Notes: a model not told the origin generated them from the sequence alone. 64,000 nt of DNA from Ailanthus altissimus (GCA_946807835.1 OX327686.1:6014001-6078000); one strand, 5' to 3'; shown: positions 1-12,871, numbered from the stretch's first letter. Numbers and translations are program-made.

Positions 1-838
1 AAGAATGAAATATTAAATTCATGAATAAGAGTTAAATATATCTTATTACCTTACCAAGAGTTTCATCCTTTCACCTTAACAAAAAGAAAATTACTTGGAC
101 ATAATAAAATTAAAGAAAAAAAAAAGAGATGGAAAAAGAGAATACCTGACTTTAGAATAATAAATAAAAAAAATAATACTATAAAGAGATAATACAAAAG
201 ACAAGTATTTTGAATTAAAGTTTAGCTCTCTAAAATACATCATTTGAGCATTAACAGGCCACCTATTTATCGAAAAACATGGATAGTCAAGACAAATAAA
301 GAGAAAACCACTTGGATGATAAAAGTTAAGAAATGTGGTAACTAATTTGCAATGAATATCATTAATACACAAATTTGATTGTCTAATTTAGAATTGATGT
401 GATTCAAATTAGCTTCCACTCAAAAATTCAAAATTGTAGATAAGTCTCTTATATTTTTAAATTAAGTTGTCTTATACATATTAGATAAGTATTTCTCTAG
501 TTATGGGCTAAACATTAATGCTTGTTTGGCTTGGGCTTGTACTACAGATCAATTCTGTTCTAGTCATTTTTTACCCTTTAAACGCTCGAATTTCAGATTC
601 CTTTATGAAATACAATACTTTATCCTGTTACGTTAGATCTTCACAGGATAAAAAATCACATCAATTGAATTCTTAGGTAGAAAGTTATATCTATTTTACC
701 GAATGTATCACAAAAATAGTTAAAAATTAATTAGGTACAATATTGTAAATATACCTAAGTTAAGGAGATTAATGACACTAATAATATAAAACAATGATAT
801 AAAACCCTTATTAAATGTGTAATTTTTAGTGTTCATCA
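1..838 (-). repeat. 3' LTR of the Athila-like element (partial)
   Basis: It matches 7965-8793 almost throughout, for example the block around 181-260 with that around 8150-8240. The inner end at 838 reads TGATGAAC on the minus strand, a proper LTR start. The neighbouring inner bases 839-850 are pyrimidine-rich on the plus strand (cccctcaacc), which is GGTTGAGGGG on the minus strand and fits a polypurine tract. The other end lies left of the window. The 93-codon frame at 91-372 and its cousin at 8077-8277 are only open stretches in the LTR and not genes. Confidence 0.9.
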
Positions 839-3060
839 TACCCCTCAACCAACTTATTGCTAGTCCCTAATAATTTCAAGCATAAATAAAATTTGAACAC
901 TACTTAAGTATTTCAAACAAAACGTCAATTCATGATCATAATCGCTATTAAGGTTATTTCAATCATCATTTCCAAAATTTTGTGTATGTGTAAATTAAGC
1001 TGAAGCCTTTTTACCACCAACCATAACATATATAGCCTTAAAATATTTCTCCACGTAAAAGCCTCAACTTAATATCCTCACAAGTGAATAACTATTTAAA
1101 GGGTTATGATTTCACTCAGGGAGTTGAAAAACAGAGTCACTCAAGAAAAGATTACATTTAAAGACAGACAGACAAACTATCATTGATCTATAGATAAAAA
1201 ATTAATTGTTTAGAATCAAACCATTCTTGCCACATGTTAGCTTCAGGACTTTAATGATCTTATGCGAATCTTACGAATAGAGTCCGGTGATAAAATTGCT
1301 TTTTAATGACTTTTGTCTTCTAAAATTAAAAGAAGACTTTATTGAACTGAATTGACTTCTTTTCTTTTTTCTTTTGTTAATACTTTTTTTTGCTTTTTTT
1401 TAAAAAAAAAACATAAAGAATCATTACAAAATAAGAGCAATTTATCACCATAATACATTTTCATATTTTTTTATCATTCTTCAACTAAGCAACTCAATCA
1501 TTCCTTATCTGAAATATTGTCATTCCAAATAAAAATTAACTATCTAAAAAGATCAATAAAAGTCCATAAATTGTTATCACAAACCTCTCTACCCACTCAC
1601 AAAAGATGTGTGAGTTTAGAAAAGAATATGTATACTTAAACATGAAAATTCTCTTAACTATATATATTGACTCATTCATCTTACCATACAACTTAGTATT
1701 GTGCTCAAGAAATGATTTCAGAAGTTATTCTTTAGTAACCTAGATAGAAAAAGTGACTTAAACTAAATAATTTTGAAATCATACCTCAATAGTAAAGCAA
1801 ACTTATTTACACAAGAGTTACCAAGAGCTTAAGCAATAAACAAATGTACATAAAATGCATTAAAAATAAATCAATTAGAATTGCTTCAAAAGTTCAGTAA
1901 TGTACTCTTTACTCTGCCATTCTAGAACTAGAATGCGTCTCAAGAGTGCATAAATAAACCTTTTACTCATGCCATTCATGATGAATTTTTTTAAGAACAA
2001 AGTGGTAGTAAAAATTAACACTAACATTACATATTAACTACCCTCCCCCCAACCAGATTGAGATATTGTCCTCAATGTCAAAATATAAAAAGAGTATAGT
2101 ATAAAAGATATCATTTGAAACATCTTTTATTGAAAAGAAAAACATGCAGCAAAATAAAATAAACCACACAAAACGATAACAACTATGGTAAATATGTATA
2201 AGTAGTTGTTATTGTGGCTTACATCTTCCGCTAGTTTTACTTTTAGAACGGCTTAAACGCCCTCTATGAGTCGAGGATAGGCTTTCTATCCAATTTTCTT
2301 ATAAATTGGCAAACATGGTATTTTAAAGTCAAATTCCTGAGACTATATTATTGATGTTTAATTTTAAATTTGTTCCATAAATCAAGAAGTTCATGTTGTA
2401 CGAGCCCACAAGGATGCATCTCAAGAGTTACTAAGATGTCATCCAAAGATTCCTTACTCAGCCCATCCTTAATGAACTGTATTTTGTCTTCTCGATTTCT
2501 AGATACAAATCTTAAAGAACGACAACTTTGGTTATAATTTCATCGAGCACATTTATGATAAACGTGTAACCTTTTTGCTCTTCGCCTTTTGGCATAAGAG
2601 CTTTTACCTAAGCCAGGCATGTAAGAAATTAATGAGTCTAAAATCTCACCTGCCAATCCATCTTTGACGTCAATAAACCAATGTACATCAGTAGGTATAT
2701 TCATAATCATTAATAATTGCTTGATAATTTTCTTAAAGGCATTTTGAGGCAATGAGGAAAAATAGTTTTTCAAATTCATTAAAATCTCATCCATTTTTTT
2801 TAGAAATGAGAAAAAGAGAATGTATCAGTAATTATAGAAAATTGATAAAACTGACTTAAAATGTCATAGAATACCGTTATCCACCACTTAACCGGGGTGT
2901 AAAATAAAACTTAACACAAAAATATTAAATTAACCTGCAAATACGAAGAAAAAAAATAAAGTTAGAAGAATAATAAATATATATATATAAATATGTACAA
3001 CAAATATCAATTGGTCTGGTAACAAGGGTCAAACTGAAACACAAAATCTTCTTAAAAAGC
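839..3060 (-). other. 3' non-coding region of the Athila-like element
   Basis: This stretch lies between the integrase stop and the 3' LTR. It is AT-rich, with no conserved domain that I recognise. At 2041-2080 the minus strand reads CATTGAGGACAATATCTC followed by a G-rich tract (TTGGGGGGAGGG), a sequence common downstream of integrase in plant gypsy elements. An 84-codon frame on the minus strand (2540-2794) ends in a basic tail (KRRRAKRL). Athila elements often carry an envelope-like ORF here, but nothing in this frame (no clear membrane segment) supports calling it one. Confidence 0.5.
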
Positions 3061-4215
3061 TTAGTTTTCTAGAAAGTACTTGAGTCTTTTCCCATTTACC
3101 TTAAACACATTATCATTTCTAGGATTTTTAATGTCAATTGCTCCATAAGGGTATACGTGTTTCACAATAAAAAGGTTACTCCATCTTGATCTTAATTTTT
3201 CAAAAAATATGTGAAGTCGAGAATTATAAAGTAGAACCTTCTGACTAACATCAAATAATTTTCTTTGAATGTTTTATCATGAAAAACTTTGATTTTAGCT
3301 TTATGAATTTTTGAATTCTCATATATATCACTTTCAATTCTTTAAGTTCATTTATTTGTAATTTATGTATCTGTCCAGCAGAATCAAGATTTGCGTTGAA
3401 AACTTTAATGGTCGAGTAGGCTTTTATGCTCAAGTTTCACAGGTAAGTGACAAGGTTTTCCATAAACTAGCCTATAAGGAGACATACCCAATAAAGTTTT
3501 AAAAGTAGTTCTATAAGCCCAAAATGCATCATTAAGTCTTAAAGACTAATCTTTGCGATTTGGGTTTACAATTTTTTCCAAAATTTATTTTATCTCCCTA
3601 CTTGCTAATTCAACTTGTCCACTTGTCTGATGATGATAAGGGGTGGCAACTTTATGAGTAATACTATATTTTTTTATTAATATTTTAAATGGTCTATTAC
3701 AAAAGTGCTTGCCCTATCACTTATAATGGCTAAAGGGATTCCAAATCAACTTAAGATATTTTTCTTTAAATATTTCATGACTGTTTTATAGTTATTATTT
3801 CAACATGGAATAATCTCAATCCATTTTGAGACATAATCTACTGCGACTAAAATATACGTAAATCCAAATGATAGTGAAAATGATCTTATGAAATCTATCC
3901 CCTAACAATCAAAGATTTTAATAATAAGAATAGGGTTCAAAGGCGTCATGTTTCATTTTGAAATATATCCAATTTTTGACAATTTTCACACGTTTTACAA
4001 AATGCATGTGTATTTTTAAATAAAGTGGGCTAATAAAATCTACACTGTAAGATTTTTGCAGCTGTTGTCTTTGGTGAGAAATGTCCCCTACGTGCTTCAT
4101 AATGACAAAATTTAATAACTCTACTTACCTCATTATCGGGTATACATCTTCAAAATATTTTGTCAGAACACTATTTGAACAAATATAGATCATCCCAATA
4201 AAACTTTCTTACCTC
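3061..4215 (-). pseudogene. gypsy integrase, degenerate
   Basis: Translation of the minus strand in shifting frames gives the full order of a gypsy integrase. The HHCC region comes first (HVGDIS...QLQKSYSVDF, around 3960-4100). The core follows, then [20 protein letters not shown] near 3600-3660, [20 protein letters not shown] near 3490-3550, and a C-terminal [14 protein letters not shown] ending at a TAA at 3061-3063. Integrase would have inserted the cDNA into new sites. Several frameshifts and stops make it non-functional. It lies directly after the RT fragment with no RNase H between them. Confidence 0.85.
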
Positions 4216-4217
4216 AG

Positions 4218-4529
4218 TTAAATTTTTTTATTTTGTCTTAAGCATTCCAGAAGTTCAGCTCTCTCTAGCTCTTTTATATATAGGTTTAATCTCCTTTGGA
4301 TTTGTTCGAAAGTTTTGGCATTATCCTCTAGGTGTATTCTATGTGTGCAAATTAAAGGATTAATGCCTTTTATATCTTTTAAAGTCCATCTAATTATATT
4401 TTTATGTATTTTCAATACTTTAATTAACTTACCATCTTGTTTGTTTGTAAGTGTAAAAGAGATGACCACCGGATAAGTTCTTTTTTCTCCAAGAAATGCA
4501 TATTTTAATCTTTTAGATAGAGGTTTCAA
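4218..4529 (-). pseudogene. gypsy reverse transcriptase, N-terminal fragment only
   Basis: A 103-codon open frame carries the segment that precedes the RT palm in Athila-like polyproteins: LKYAFLGE, then YPVVIS, WTLKDIKGI, CTHRIHLEDNAK and a short RRLN stretch. The catalytic palm (the Y-x-DD box) and all RNase H sequence are absent. About 120 bp further along the minus strand the integrase zinc-binding region already begins. This is an internal deletion of well over 1 kb relative to a complete element. The frame itself is still open, so the loss is structural and not only mutational. Confidence 0.85.
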
Positions 4530-4793
4530 CTCTAACTTTGGAATTTCGCTTTGCTTATTATCATTTTCTCCTAATTTTTCAAACTTTGGTTTTTATCCTT
4601 TATTTTCAATCACCTGTGTGCAGTCAAGTAAAGAACATATGTTAGAGATTTTAGGATCTAATTATATATTTGACTCAAATGAATTCATTAAACACATTTC
4701 TAAAACATCGATAGAACTCCCCTTTTGAATATGATCCTCCACAATCGTTTCAATCATATTGGCTTCTTCACTTTCATCCTTCTCCTCATGTGA

Positions 4794-5190
4794 TTACTTA
4801 CACATATTGAAAACATTAGACTCAAGTGTTATGTTTTTAAATGAAAGCTTTATTACTCCATTCCTGCAATTAATCAAAGCGTTAGAAGTTACTAAAAATA
4901 GACGACTCAAAATAATAGGTATCGGATTACATCTTTTAACAGGTTCTATGTCCAAGACAATAAAACCCATAGGATATATGAATTTATCAACTTGAACTAA
5001 AACATCTTCCACTATCCCTTTTGGCACTTTCATTTGATCTATCGACAAGCAAAAAAGTTATAAAAATTGGCTTTAACTCACCGAGATTAAGATATTGATA
5101 AACTGAATATAGCAGTAAATTCACATTAACACTAAGATCAAGTAAGGCTTATTCAATTTTATGACTTCTAATAATACATGAAATTATAAA
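4794..5190 (-). pseudogene. gypsy aspartic protease, degenerate
   Basis: The open part (4794-5048) reads VPKGIVEDVLVQVDKFIYP, IVLDIEP and PIILSRLFLVTSNALI, the typical C-terminal half of an Athila-like retropepsin (usual form PIILGRPFLAT). The active-site loop lies just upstream on the minus strand, near 5110-5150. It reads ALLDLSVNVNLL where relatives have a DLGASVN-type motif, so the catalytic triad glycine is lost, and a stop codon interrupts the frame there. In a living element this enzyme would cut the gag-pol polyprotein. Confidence 0.8.
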
Positions 5191-5989
5191 ATAACCAAGG
5201 TCTTTATATTTTAAAGTATTATTATTTTAAAGAATAGCACTTAATTGTTCAGCTAAAAATGCTTTCTTTTTCACATTCAGTTTTTTTTTTTACTGTGCAT
5301 AAATCCTTCAAAAATTCTGCACAAGAGGAAACTTATTTAATAGCATCCAATAAAGGAATATTAACTTTTACCTATTTGAAGATTTCAAAAATTTTAAGAT
5401 TGTGAATCAACTTCTTAGCATTACATAATGCATGAGGAAATAGGACTGTAGATGAGGATTCAGTGTTTCTTCACTAGGTGTAGGTTCAACATTTTTCTTA
5501 CCTTTAGAAATCAATTCATCATTCTCATGAGGTTCAAAAATGTGTTTTTCAACAACTTTACCATTTCGAAGAGTGATAACCGCTTTAACTTAATCTATGT
5601 GTTGGCTTTCTAAACTACATGCATTTGAGTTATGTTGTCCTTTGGGGTTTAATTGTGGTTGAGAAGGAAAATTTTCTTTCTCATGAATGTTCAATGCTGA
5701 TGCAAATTTAGCAAGAGTATCTTTCAAATCAACAAATGCTTGAGCATTTAAAATTTACTAGACTCTTGCTTTTCAATTGATGTATGCAAAGTCTCTTTAA
5801 GATTTTTTTAAGAAGTGGGACATATAGTGCATAACTTTGAGGATTTTAAAATTTTTTGTGTGATTGAAAAGGTGGTTGTGAAGCATGTGCTTAAGTATTG
5901 TTCCTCTAATTGAAATTCAGGTGATTTCTCCAACCAAGATTTTAGTTTTGTAAATATAAGTTATGGTTTGACCACTTGAATGTATTTAG

Positions 5990-7060
5990 AACATTGGCTT
6001 ATTTATGGAGACATTTTCTAAATGTATGCAAAGTTGGACAATCATTGGTATAGTGATCACGAGTTTCACATAAGTGACAGACAATTTTTTGAACAAATTT
6101 TAATTGACCACTCTTTTTTATTTCTAAGGTTTTGACTTTTCTAGTTAGGGATACTAATTTGGCTTGAAGGTCATTGTCTTCCTTAAAATGATAGATACCC
6201 CCACTAGATGTAGCAGTTTAAGTTTTGCTAGGTGTCCATAGGTACCAACAATGTCCCAATTTTGAGCATTTTTCGCTAGTAAGTTTAGATAGTTCATTGT
6301 CACTTCTGGGACTTTATTCTCAAATGTTCCATTACACATCATTTCTACCATTTGCCTAACTTGGGGTGTTAAGCCCTCGTAGAAATTTGAGACTAATCTC
6401 CAAGTTTCAAAGCCATAATGGAGATATGTATTAAATAATTCTTTATACATTTCTCAACATTGGTAAAGGGTCTCTCATGGTTTTTGGCCAAAAGTGGTAA
6501 TTTTTCTTTTGAAAGAATTTATTTTATAAGAATGATTTGTTTTTAAGAAATTGTTGTTGCATCTCATCCCATAAAAAAATAGATCCTGGCCTAAGGTTTT
6601 GTAGCCATGTTTTAGCTTTATCTTTTAAAGAAAAAGAAAAAAGCTTAAGTTGAATTGTGTTCATGCTATAATTTAAGTCATTATACATGTTACACACTTC
6701 TTCAAATTATCTTAGATGTAGCTAAGGGTTCTCTGTATCTAAGCTATAAAAAGTGAGTAAATGTTAGATAATGCCTGACTTAAAATTAAAACGTGGTACA
6801 TCAAGAGGAAAAACTAAGTAAGATGGTACACCGATTCATGTGGGGTTCATATAATCTCTAAGTGTCCTAGGTCGGTTATGGTCATTATGTTGGGACTGAT
6901 TGTCTCCTGGGTTTATGAGTCCCTCAATTTAATTATCGGTTATGGTATTAATTGGTGAAGAATGAGAAGATAAAGGAGAATCCAACAAATTATCAAAGGA
7001 AGTTCCGAAATTACCTTTCACCAAACAATGAGAATTAAGATTTCGAAACCAATCACTCAT
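5990..7060 (-). pseudogene. gypsy gag with CCHC zinc knuckle, degenerate
   Basis: A start codon at 7060 (MSDWFRNLNS) leads into a gag reading: RTLRDYMNP, then FSLKDKAKTWLQNL, FYEGLTPQVRQMVEMM, and a knuckle at about 6040-6085 spelled CHLCETRDHYTNDC, a perfect C-x2-C-x4-H-x4-C. Gag forms the particle that packages element RNA. Stops and frameshifts occur near 6930, 6560 and 6440. The longest open stretch is 6154-6450. It sits just downstream of the primer-binding site, as expected for the first ORF. Confidence 0.85.
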
Positions 7061-7302
7061 ACAAAGAAATAAAATAAAATACGATAACAATAAATACTAC
7101 AAATAAGATAAAAATAAAATAAAATATTAAATAAAGGCAAATAAAATAGGCAAGGCTAACAATAAAATAAAAGTTAGAGAAATAGTGAATGTTAGATTAG
7201 GATAATAAAAACTTAGTAAACAAATAGTAAGAGGCTTAGCCTTCCATGAAAATAACAAATAAATAATAAATAAAGTAAAGTAAGTTAGAAGGCTTAGTCT
7301 TC

Positions 7303-7331
7303 TATAATAATAATAATAATAATAATAATAA
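7303..7331. repeat. (AAT)n microsatellite
   Basis: About ten consecutive ATA/AAT triplets lie in the leader of the gypsy element, between the primer site and gag. Confidence 0.85.
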
Positions 7332-7346
7332 CTTAGTTAATTTCAC

Positions 7347-7364
7347 TTCCCCGGCAACAGTGCC
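7347..7364 (-). promoter_or_regulatory. Primer-binding site, Asp-tRNA type
   Basis: On the minus strand the bases read TGGCACTGTTGCCGGGGA. This is two or three changes from TGGCGCCGTTGCCGGGGA, the site long known from Athila and related plant gypsy elements and pairing with the 3' end of tRNA-Asp. It follows the 5' LTR end at 7372 after a few bases, the correct place for priming minus-strand DNA synthesis. Confidence 0.85.
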
Positions 7365-7371
7365 AAAAACT

Positions 7372-8793
7372 TGACACGTTCAGAATATAGGAGTTTATTC
7401 TCAAGTACAGAATTGTTGAAGTAATAAATAACCTGATGAGAACGGGATTGATCCACAGGAAAGTAAAATTAAAATTACAAACTATAAATACTCTAAAAAC
7501 AAATAAAGCAATATAAGATGTTTGCAAATAATAATTTAATTAACTAATTAAAATAAATGCTAAGGTTAAGAGGATCTATTATTGGTATATGAAATAAGAA
7601 TATATTAAACTCTTTTTATAACTCAATTGGAATTCTCACACAAATGAGGTTCTAATCAGAAGATATAACAATTAAGGTTTATCATCATTTATTTATTAAC
7701 TTGTATTTATTTCTTTTGATTATTATATACCAAATTTTGTAAATAGGTTCAAGTATTTATTATGCCAATCTTTATAGTTGTCTAAAATAAATCAATAATC
7801 CCACTTTACAAGAAATGGTAACTATGTCAAATCTTGTAAATGGTTTCAATAATTTATTGTACTAACTATAAAAATTATTTATAATAAATTAAGATACACC
7901 ACTTTACAAGAAAGAGTGTCAATATTACAAATAAAATAAATACATCATATATAAATTTGCATAACTTAAGAATAAACATTAAATTCATGAATAAGAGTTA
8001 AATATATTTTATTATCTTAACAAGAGTTTCACCCTTTCACCTTAACAAAATGAAAATTACTTAGACATAATAAAATTTATAAAAAAAAAAAAGATGGAAG
8101 AAGAGAATACATGACTTTAGAATAATAAACAAAAGAAATAACACTACGAAGAGATAATACAAAAGATAAGTATTTTGAACTAAAGTCTAGCTCTCTAAAA
8201 TACATCCTTTGGGCATCAACAAGCCACCTGTTTATGGAAAAATATGGATAAATTAAGACAAATGAAGAGAGAACCATTTAGATGATAAAAGTCAAGAAAG
8301 GTGGCAACTAATTTGCATTGAGTATCATTAATGCACCCACTTGATTGTCTAATTTAGAATTGATGTAGTCTGAATTAGCTTTTACTCAAAATTTAATATT
8401 GTAGATAAGTCTCTTATTTTTTCAAATTGAGCTATATCATACGTATTAAATACATATTTCTTTAGTTATGGGCCAAATACTGATGACTATTTGGACTGGG
8501 TAGATCAATTCTATTCTAGTCCATATTTCACCCTCTAAATGCTCAAATTTCAAGTTCCTTGTAAAGTATAATATTTTATCCCATTGATTTAGCTCTTCAC
8601 AGGATTAAGAATCACGCCAATTGAATTTTTAGATAAAAATGTATGCTTATTTTATCAAACCTACCACAAAACAGTTAAAAATAAATTAAGTACAATATTA
8701 TAAACATGCTTAAGTTTGGGAGTTTAATGACACTAATAATACAAAACAATGATGTAAAATCTTTATTAAATATGTAATTTCAAGTATTCATCA
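7372..8793 (-). repeat. 5' LTR of the Athila-like element
   Basis: This 1422-bp LTR begins TGATGAAT at 8793 (minus strand) and ends TGTCA at 7372 just before the primer-binding site. Positions 7965-8793 match the partial 3' LTR at 1-838. The promoter for the element would lie here, but no single TATA box stands out in such AT-rich sequence. Confidence 0.85.
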
Positions 8794-8976
8794 ATATATA
8801 TCAAATTATGTTAATTAAGAGTAAAATAATAAAAGAACAGAAAAAGTAAGTATTAAGTAAAATCTTTTCAATAATAGAGACTAGCAAATGTATTTCAAAA
8901 AAGATAAAGACTTAATAGTAATTCAACAAAAATACAAAGACTAAACTATTAATTTTTTTATAAGAAATAAAGGAAA

Positions 8977-8981
8977 GTTAT
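8977..8981. repeat. Target-site duplication, left copy (GTTAT)
   Basis: These five bases directly before TGTTGG at 8982 match exactly those after the far end of the element (14767-14771). Confidence 0.85.
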
Positions 8982-11226
8982 TGTTGGATGTTGTGTGCGT
9001 GTACACCGTGCTACAGGTGCATGTGTACATTTTAAATAATTTAAATATTGCATGTCTCACATACAACGCAACGAAAATATAATACGCATTAAAATAATCT
9101 CATTACACTAATGAGATTAGGGAACTCACCCCGAAGCGTGCTTTGAACAATTCTAATTTGGGACGTGGTGGGCTTTCTCAAGCTAAAATAGTAGTTTCTC
9201 TTTTAAAAATATTTAAAGCAGTACTTACTTCTATTAAATTTCTATCTCTCGAACTATTAAGGTTAATACTAAATCTTTAAAAGAAATTGAAGCAATTCAT
9301 TCAAAAATTGAGTTCACGGCCATTATATATATAGGCAAGTCCTGCCGCTTAATCAGCCATTTAATAAAAATAATATGACAATTGTAATAAAGTGACAAGG
9401 CAAATAAAAGTCTAGTCATCCTGCTTGAATTTGGTGGCGAATTCGTGAGGCTATTAGTGGTTAAAGTTACGCCACTTCAAGCTTTCCAATTTGAAACAAA
9501 TTCAAATTGAATTTGTATCAATTCACTTCCGCCAATGAAAAGTTAACAAATTGCTATTAAATTTTGTTAAGCCAATGAAGTTACAACAACTTACAATTTG
9601 ATTTTAATTCAATGAATCAAAAAACTGACACTTGGCAAAGTAAAATCAAATGAAATATATACATTTGATAAAGTTTAATGGCCGATTAAGAAAATGAAAT
9701 AACAATTGTTTCATTTTCTTAATAGTTTTGTTTACCAATATTTTATTTAGTGCCCTTATAAAATATTCGCACGATTTAAGATATATATTAAATAGATAAA
9801 AGTGTCAAATCTCACTTGACATAATTTTAGGTTTAACATTTAAACCTTAGTTACTCTCCGAGAGATCCTGAAATAAATAAATTGTCGAATGAACAAATTT
9901 AAATAAAATAATTATTATTTTATTTAAATGATAGCTATATCTACCAATGCTAAATTTAGTACCCATACAAATTATTGGCACAATTTGAAGCATACACTAG
10001 GTAAATAAAAGTGTCAAGTCTCACTTGGCACAATTTTAGATTTAACACTTAACGCTTAGCTATTCCTCGAAAGACCTTGAAATAAATTCATATTTTCTAA
10101 AAACTTTTCAGATTGAACAATTCAATCCAGTGCACTACCCACGTGCTTAACGAGTACACTTCATATAGTGAGACTCTCTATGTTCACACCCATTTTGTCT
10201 CACAAAATATTTTCGTAAGTCCATAACCGATGCCCCCTACACACACGTTATGGATAATACAAAATGGCAAGTTAAACCAGACAAGTTGAGGTTAATCCAT
10301 ATTTGTACAATCCCTCCATCATTAATATCCTAGAAGAGTGGAGACATAGATCAACAGCGCCAAGTCCCTTATTACTCAACCATAAACTTATCTCTTTTGA
10401 TTCGTATTCTAATAAATAATATACGCAAATTTCTTTGCAATATTATTTACTCCACAGGAAACTCTTTCTTGGATTAAATGCTTATGGCCATAAAACTTCA
10501 TAGAATACAACCTTAGAGCATCTGGATATTTAACTCATTTATATGAGCTGATGAATCCCATATCTACTACATCAGACTCTATAAGCAATGAACTATACCC
10601 AGCGGTCAGACCATGAAAGGTTTTTGACATGTGTGAAAACTAAATATGATGGATCACTCACAAGCCCACTGTGGTGCTCAGGTTTAAAGACCACAAATAC
10701 TACTCAACTTGAGAAGACCTTCCACTGACAGATTTATGGGATATCTATTAGAGGTCTTCATTGAGTCTTGTTCAGTATCCAGTCCTCACTAAATACCTAT
10801 ATATCTATATGAACTTTAACTAAGCTCATAGTCTGCTAAGATTAACCATCTGGATAATCCACATATAGATATACACTGATCTATATTTTATAATTCCACT
10901 CGACAAACCCTGCATCGGTGAAAATAGATCAGGAACAAATAATTCGAGAACATATTTACACAATGACATTTCCTAGCAACTCTTGTAACTATTTACAACT
11001 ATGTCATTGTTAGTGTATTCTCAGGTGTTTGTCTAGTTTTAGACAAGGTTCTAACTTTTAAGACCTGATCTAAATTCCTTCAGATCAATATAATATCTAA
11101 AATATTACAAGCATCTTACCTTAATAAAAATAATTAGGGATTTAATGAAATATTTATTTATTACATAAGTATGAAAATATAATATTCATACAAAATTGGG
11201 ATGGCACATGAGCACAAATTCCAACA
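8982..11226 (-). repeat. 3' LTR of copia A, full length
   Basis: This is a 2245-bp LTR with TGTTGG...CCAACA ends. Its outer part on the right (10244-11226) is repeated at 13773-14766. Blocks such as the one around 10640-10700 (CTCACAAGCCCACTG) recur in the solo LTR at 39580-41900 and, inverted, in the LTR at 47546-49842. It is long for a copia LTR. The adjoining bases 11227-11237, read on the minus strand, form AGTAAGTAGGAGT, a purine-rich tract. Confidence 0.88.
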
Positions 11227-11239
11227 ACTCCTACTTACT

Positions 11240-11803
11240 CTAGTGCCATTCATAGTGGTATCTAATATCTAATGACTCCACGTGTTTCTCAAACACCTTT
11301 GGAGTTAAGGCATTAATAAGTGAGTCCGCTACATTATTTGCAGAATCGACTTTATAAAATACAACATCACCTCGAGTCAAGATCTCTTTAACAATGTGGT
11401 ATTTGCTTTCCACATGTTTAGATCTCTTGTATGCTCTTGGCTCTTTTGCCTGTGCAATGGCCCCGTTGTTTTCGCAATAGAATGGGATAGGATCCACAAA
11501 ACTTGAGACTATACCAAATTTTACGACAAACTTCTTTATCCATACTATTTCTTTTGCTGCTTCTGAAGCTGTAATGTATTCTGCCTCTGTGGTAGAATCA
11601 ATTGTGGATCCTTGTTTGACACTCTTCCAACTTATGGCGGCACTATTAAGAATAAACACATATCTCGATGTAGACTTTTTATCATCCGGATCAAACTGAA
11701 AGTCTGAGTCAGTGTACCATCTTTCTTGTAAGTCATTTTCTCCATTTATGAGAAACTTGTCCTTTGTACCCTTAAGGTATTTAAGGATATGTTTGACTGT
11801 CAT
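11240..11803 (-). pseudogene. copia RNase H
   Basis: A 187-codon open frame begins with TVKHILKYLKGTKD, the linker that follows copia RT. It continues with YTDSDFQ, SGYVF-like SRYVFILNSAAISWKS, STTEAEYITASEAAKE (the catalytic glutamate region), and ends in NNGAIAQAKEPRAYKRSKH and HVESKYHIVKEIL. The enzyme would remove the RNA strand after reverse transcription. This is the best preserved part of the element and ends 13 bp before the 3' LTR. One stop between 11803 and 11834 separates it from RT. Confidence 0.9.
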
Positions 11804-11833
11804 TCAATGGCTGTCACCTAGATCAGACTGGTA

Positions 11834-12871
11834 CTAGCTCGTAACTCTTACAACCATATTGATGTCAGGTCTCGTACACATCATGGCATCCATCAAGCTT
11901 TCAACAGCTGATGCATAAGGAATGTCAGACATTCTAATCCTCTTATCTTCCTTCTGAGGACACATCTTCTTCGAAAGATGAATGTCATGTTTAAAAAGTA
12001 TATTAACTGTCTTACAGTTACTAAAACTGTACATTTCTAAGACACTATTAATATACAAAGATTGAGAGAGTCCTATAAGCCTCCTAAATTTATCTCTATA
12101 AAGCTTTATACCTAGTATATAAAAAGCATCTCCTAAATCTTTCATGGAGAAATTCTTACATAGGTAACTTTTTACTGGCTGTAACATACTAATATCATTT
12201 TCAATGATTAGTATGTCATCCATATAAAGAATTAAGAAAACAATCATGCTCCCACTGACCTTTTTATATACATATGCCTCCTCTTCATTTTTTATGAAAC
12301 CAGTCCCTTTGATTACCACATCAAAACGAAGATTCCAACTTCGAGAAGCTGGCTTAAGTTTATAAATGGACTTCTTCAATTTGCATACAAAACCAGAAGA
12401 AAGGTTGGATGCAAAACCTTCAGGTTGTTCCATAAATATCTCTTCCTCAAGATATCCATTGAGGAATACCGTCTTTACATCCATCTGCCAAATTTCAAAG
12501 TTATAGTATGCATTAATCCCTAATCGTTGAGTATAACCTTTTGCTACTAGACGGGCCTTAAAGGTTTCTACCTTTCCATTGGGCATATGCGTCTGCTTGT
12601 AAACTCATTTACAATCAATAGAAATTATTCCTTCAGGAAGCTCAACTAAGTCTGAGACTTGATTTTGATGCATAGAGTCAATTTTGGATTTCATGGCATC
12701 CAGCCATTTTCCCAAATCAATATATAATATTGCCTCTCTGTAGGTCAAAAGATCATTTTCTTCCAATAAAAACATCTCAGAGGTACCTTCAAATATCATA
12801 CCATACCTTTCAGGTTGCCTCGATATCCTTTGTAACCTACGTAGAAGGTGTGTAAAATGTAATTTGCTCAA
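11834..12871 (-). pseudogene. copia reverse transcriptase
   Basis: Two open stretches are separated by one stop near 12600. The upstream one (12605-12871) has WLDAMKSKIDSMHQNQVSDL, the usual copia RT entry. The downstream one (11834-12586) has [37 protein letters not shown], the catalytic YMDDILII, and [17 protein letters not shown]. It would copy element RNA into DNA. The catalytic aspartates are kept. A complete element would have the single stop absent and gag-protease upstream, both lost here. Confidence 0.9.

Larger units (their letters stand above)
1..8793 (-). mobile_element. Athila-like Ty3/gypsy retrotransposon, defective, truncated by window edge
   Basis: A minus-strand LTR retrotransposon reads right to left as 5' LTR (7372-8793), primer-binding site, gag with a CCHC knuckle, protease, the first part of RT, integrase, a long 3' region and a partial 3' LTR (1-838). 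The two LTRs align base for base with scattered differences over about 830 bp, so this is an old insertion. Order PR-RT-INT is Ty3/gypsy; the primer site and protease wording fit the Athila group. Frames are broken by many stops. Most of RT and all RNase H are missing, so it cannot move by itself. Target duplications cannot be tested because the left end lies outside the window. Confidence 0.9.

Noticed and set aside
91..372. 93-codon minus-strand frame and its relative at 8077-8277
   Set aside because: Both lie at the same place in the two LTRs of the gypsy element, and the similarity is that of the LTRs, not of a protein.
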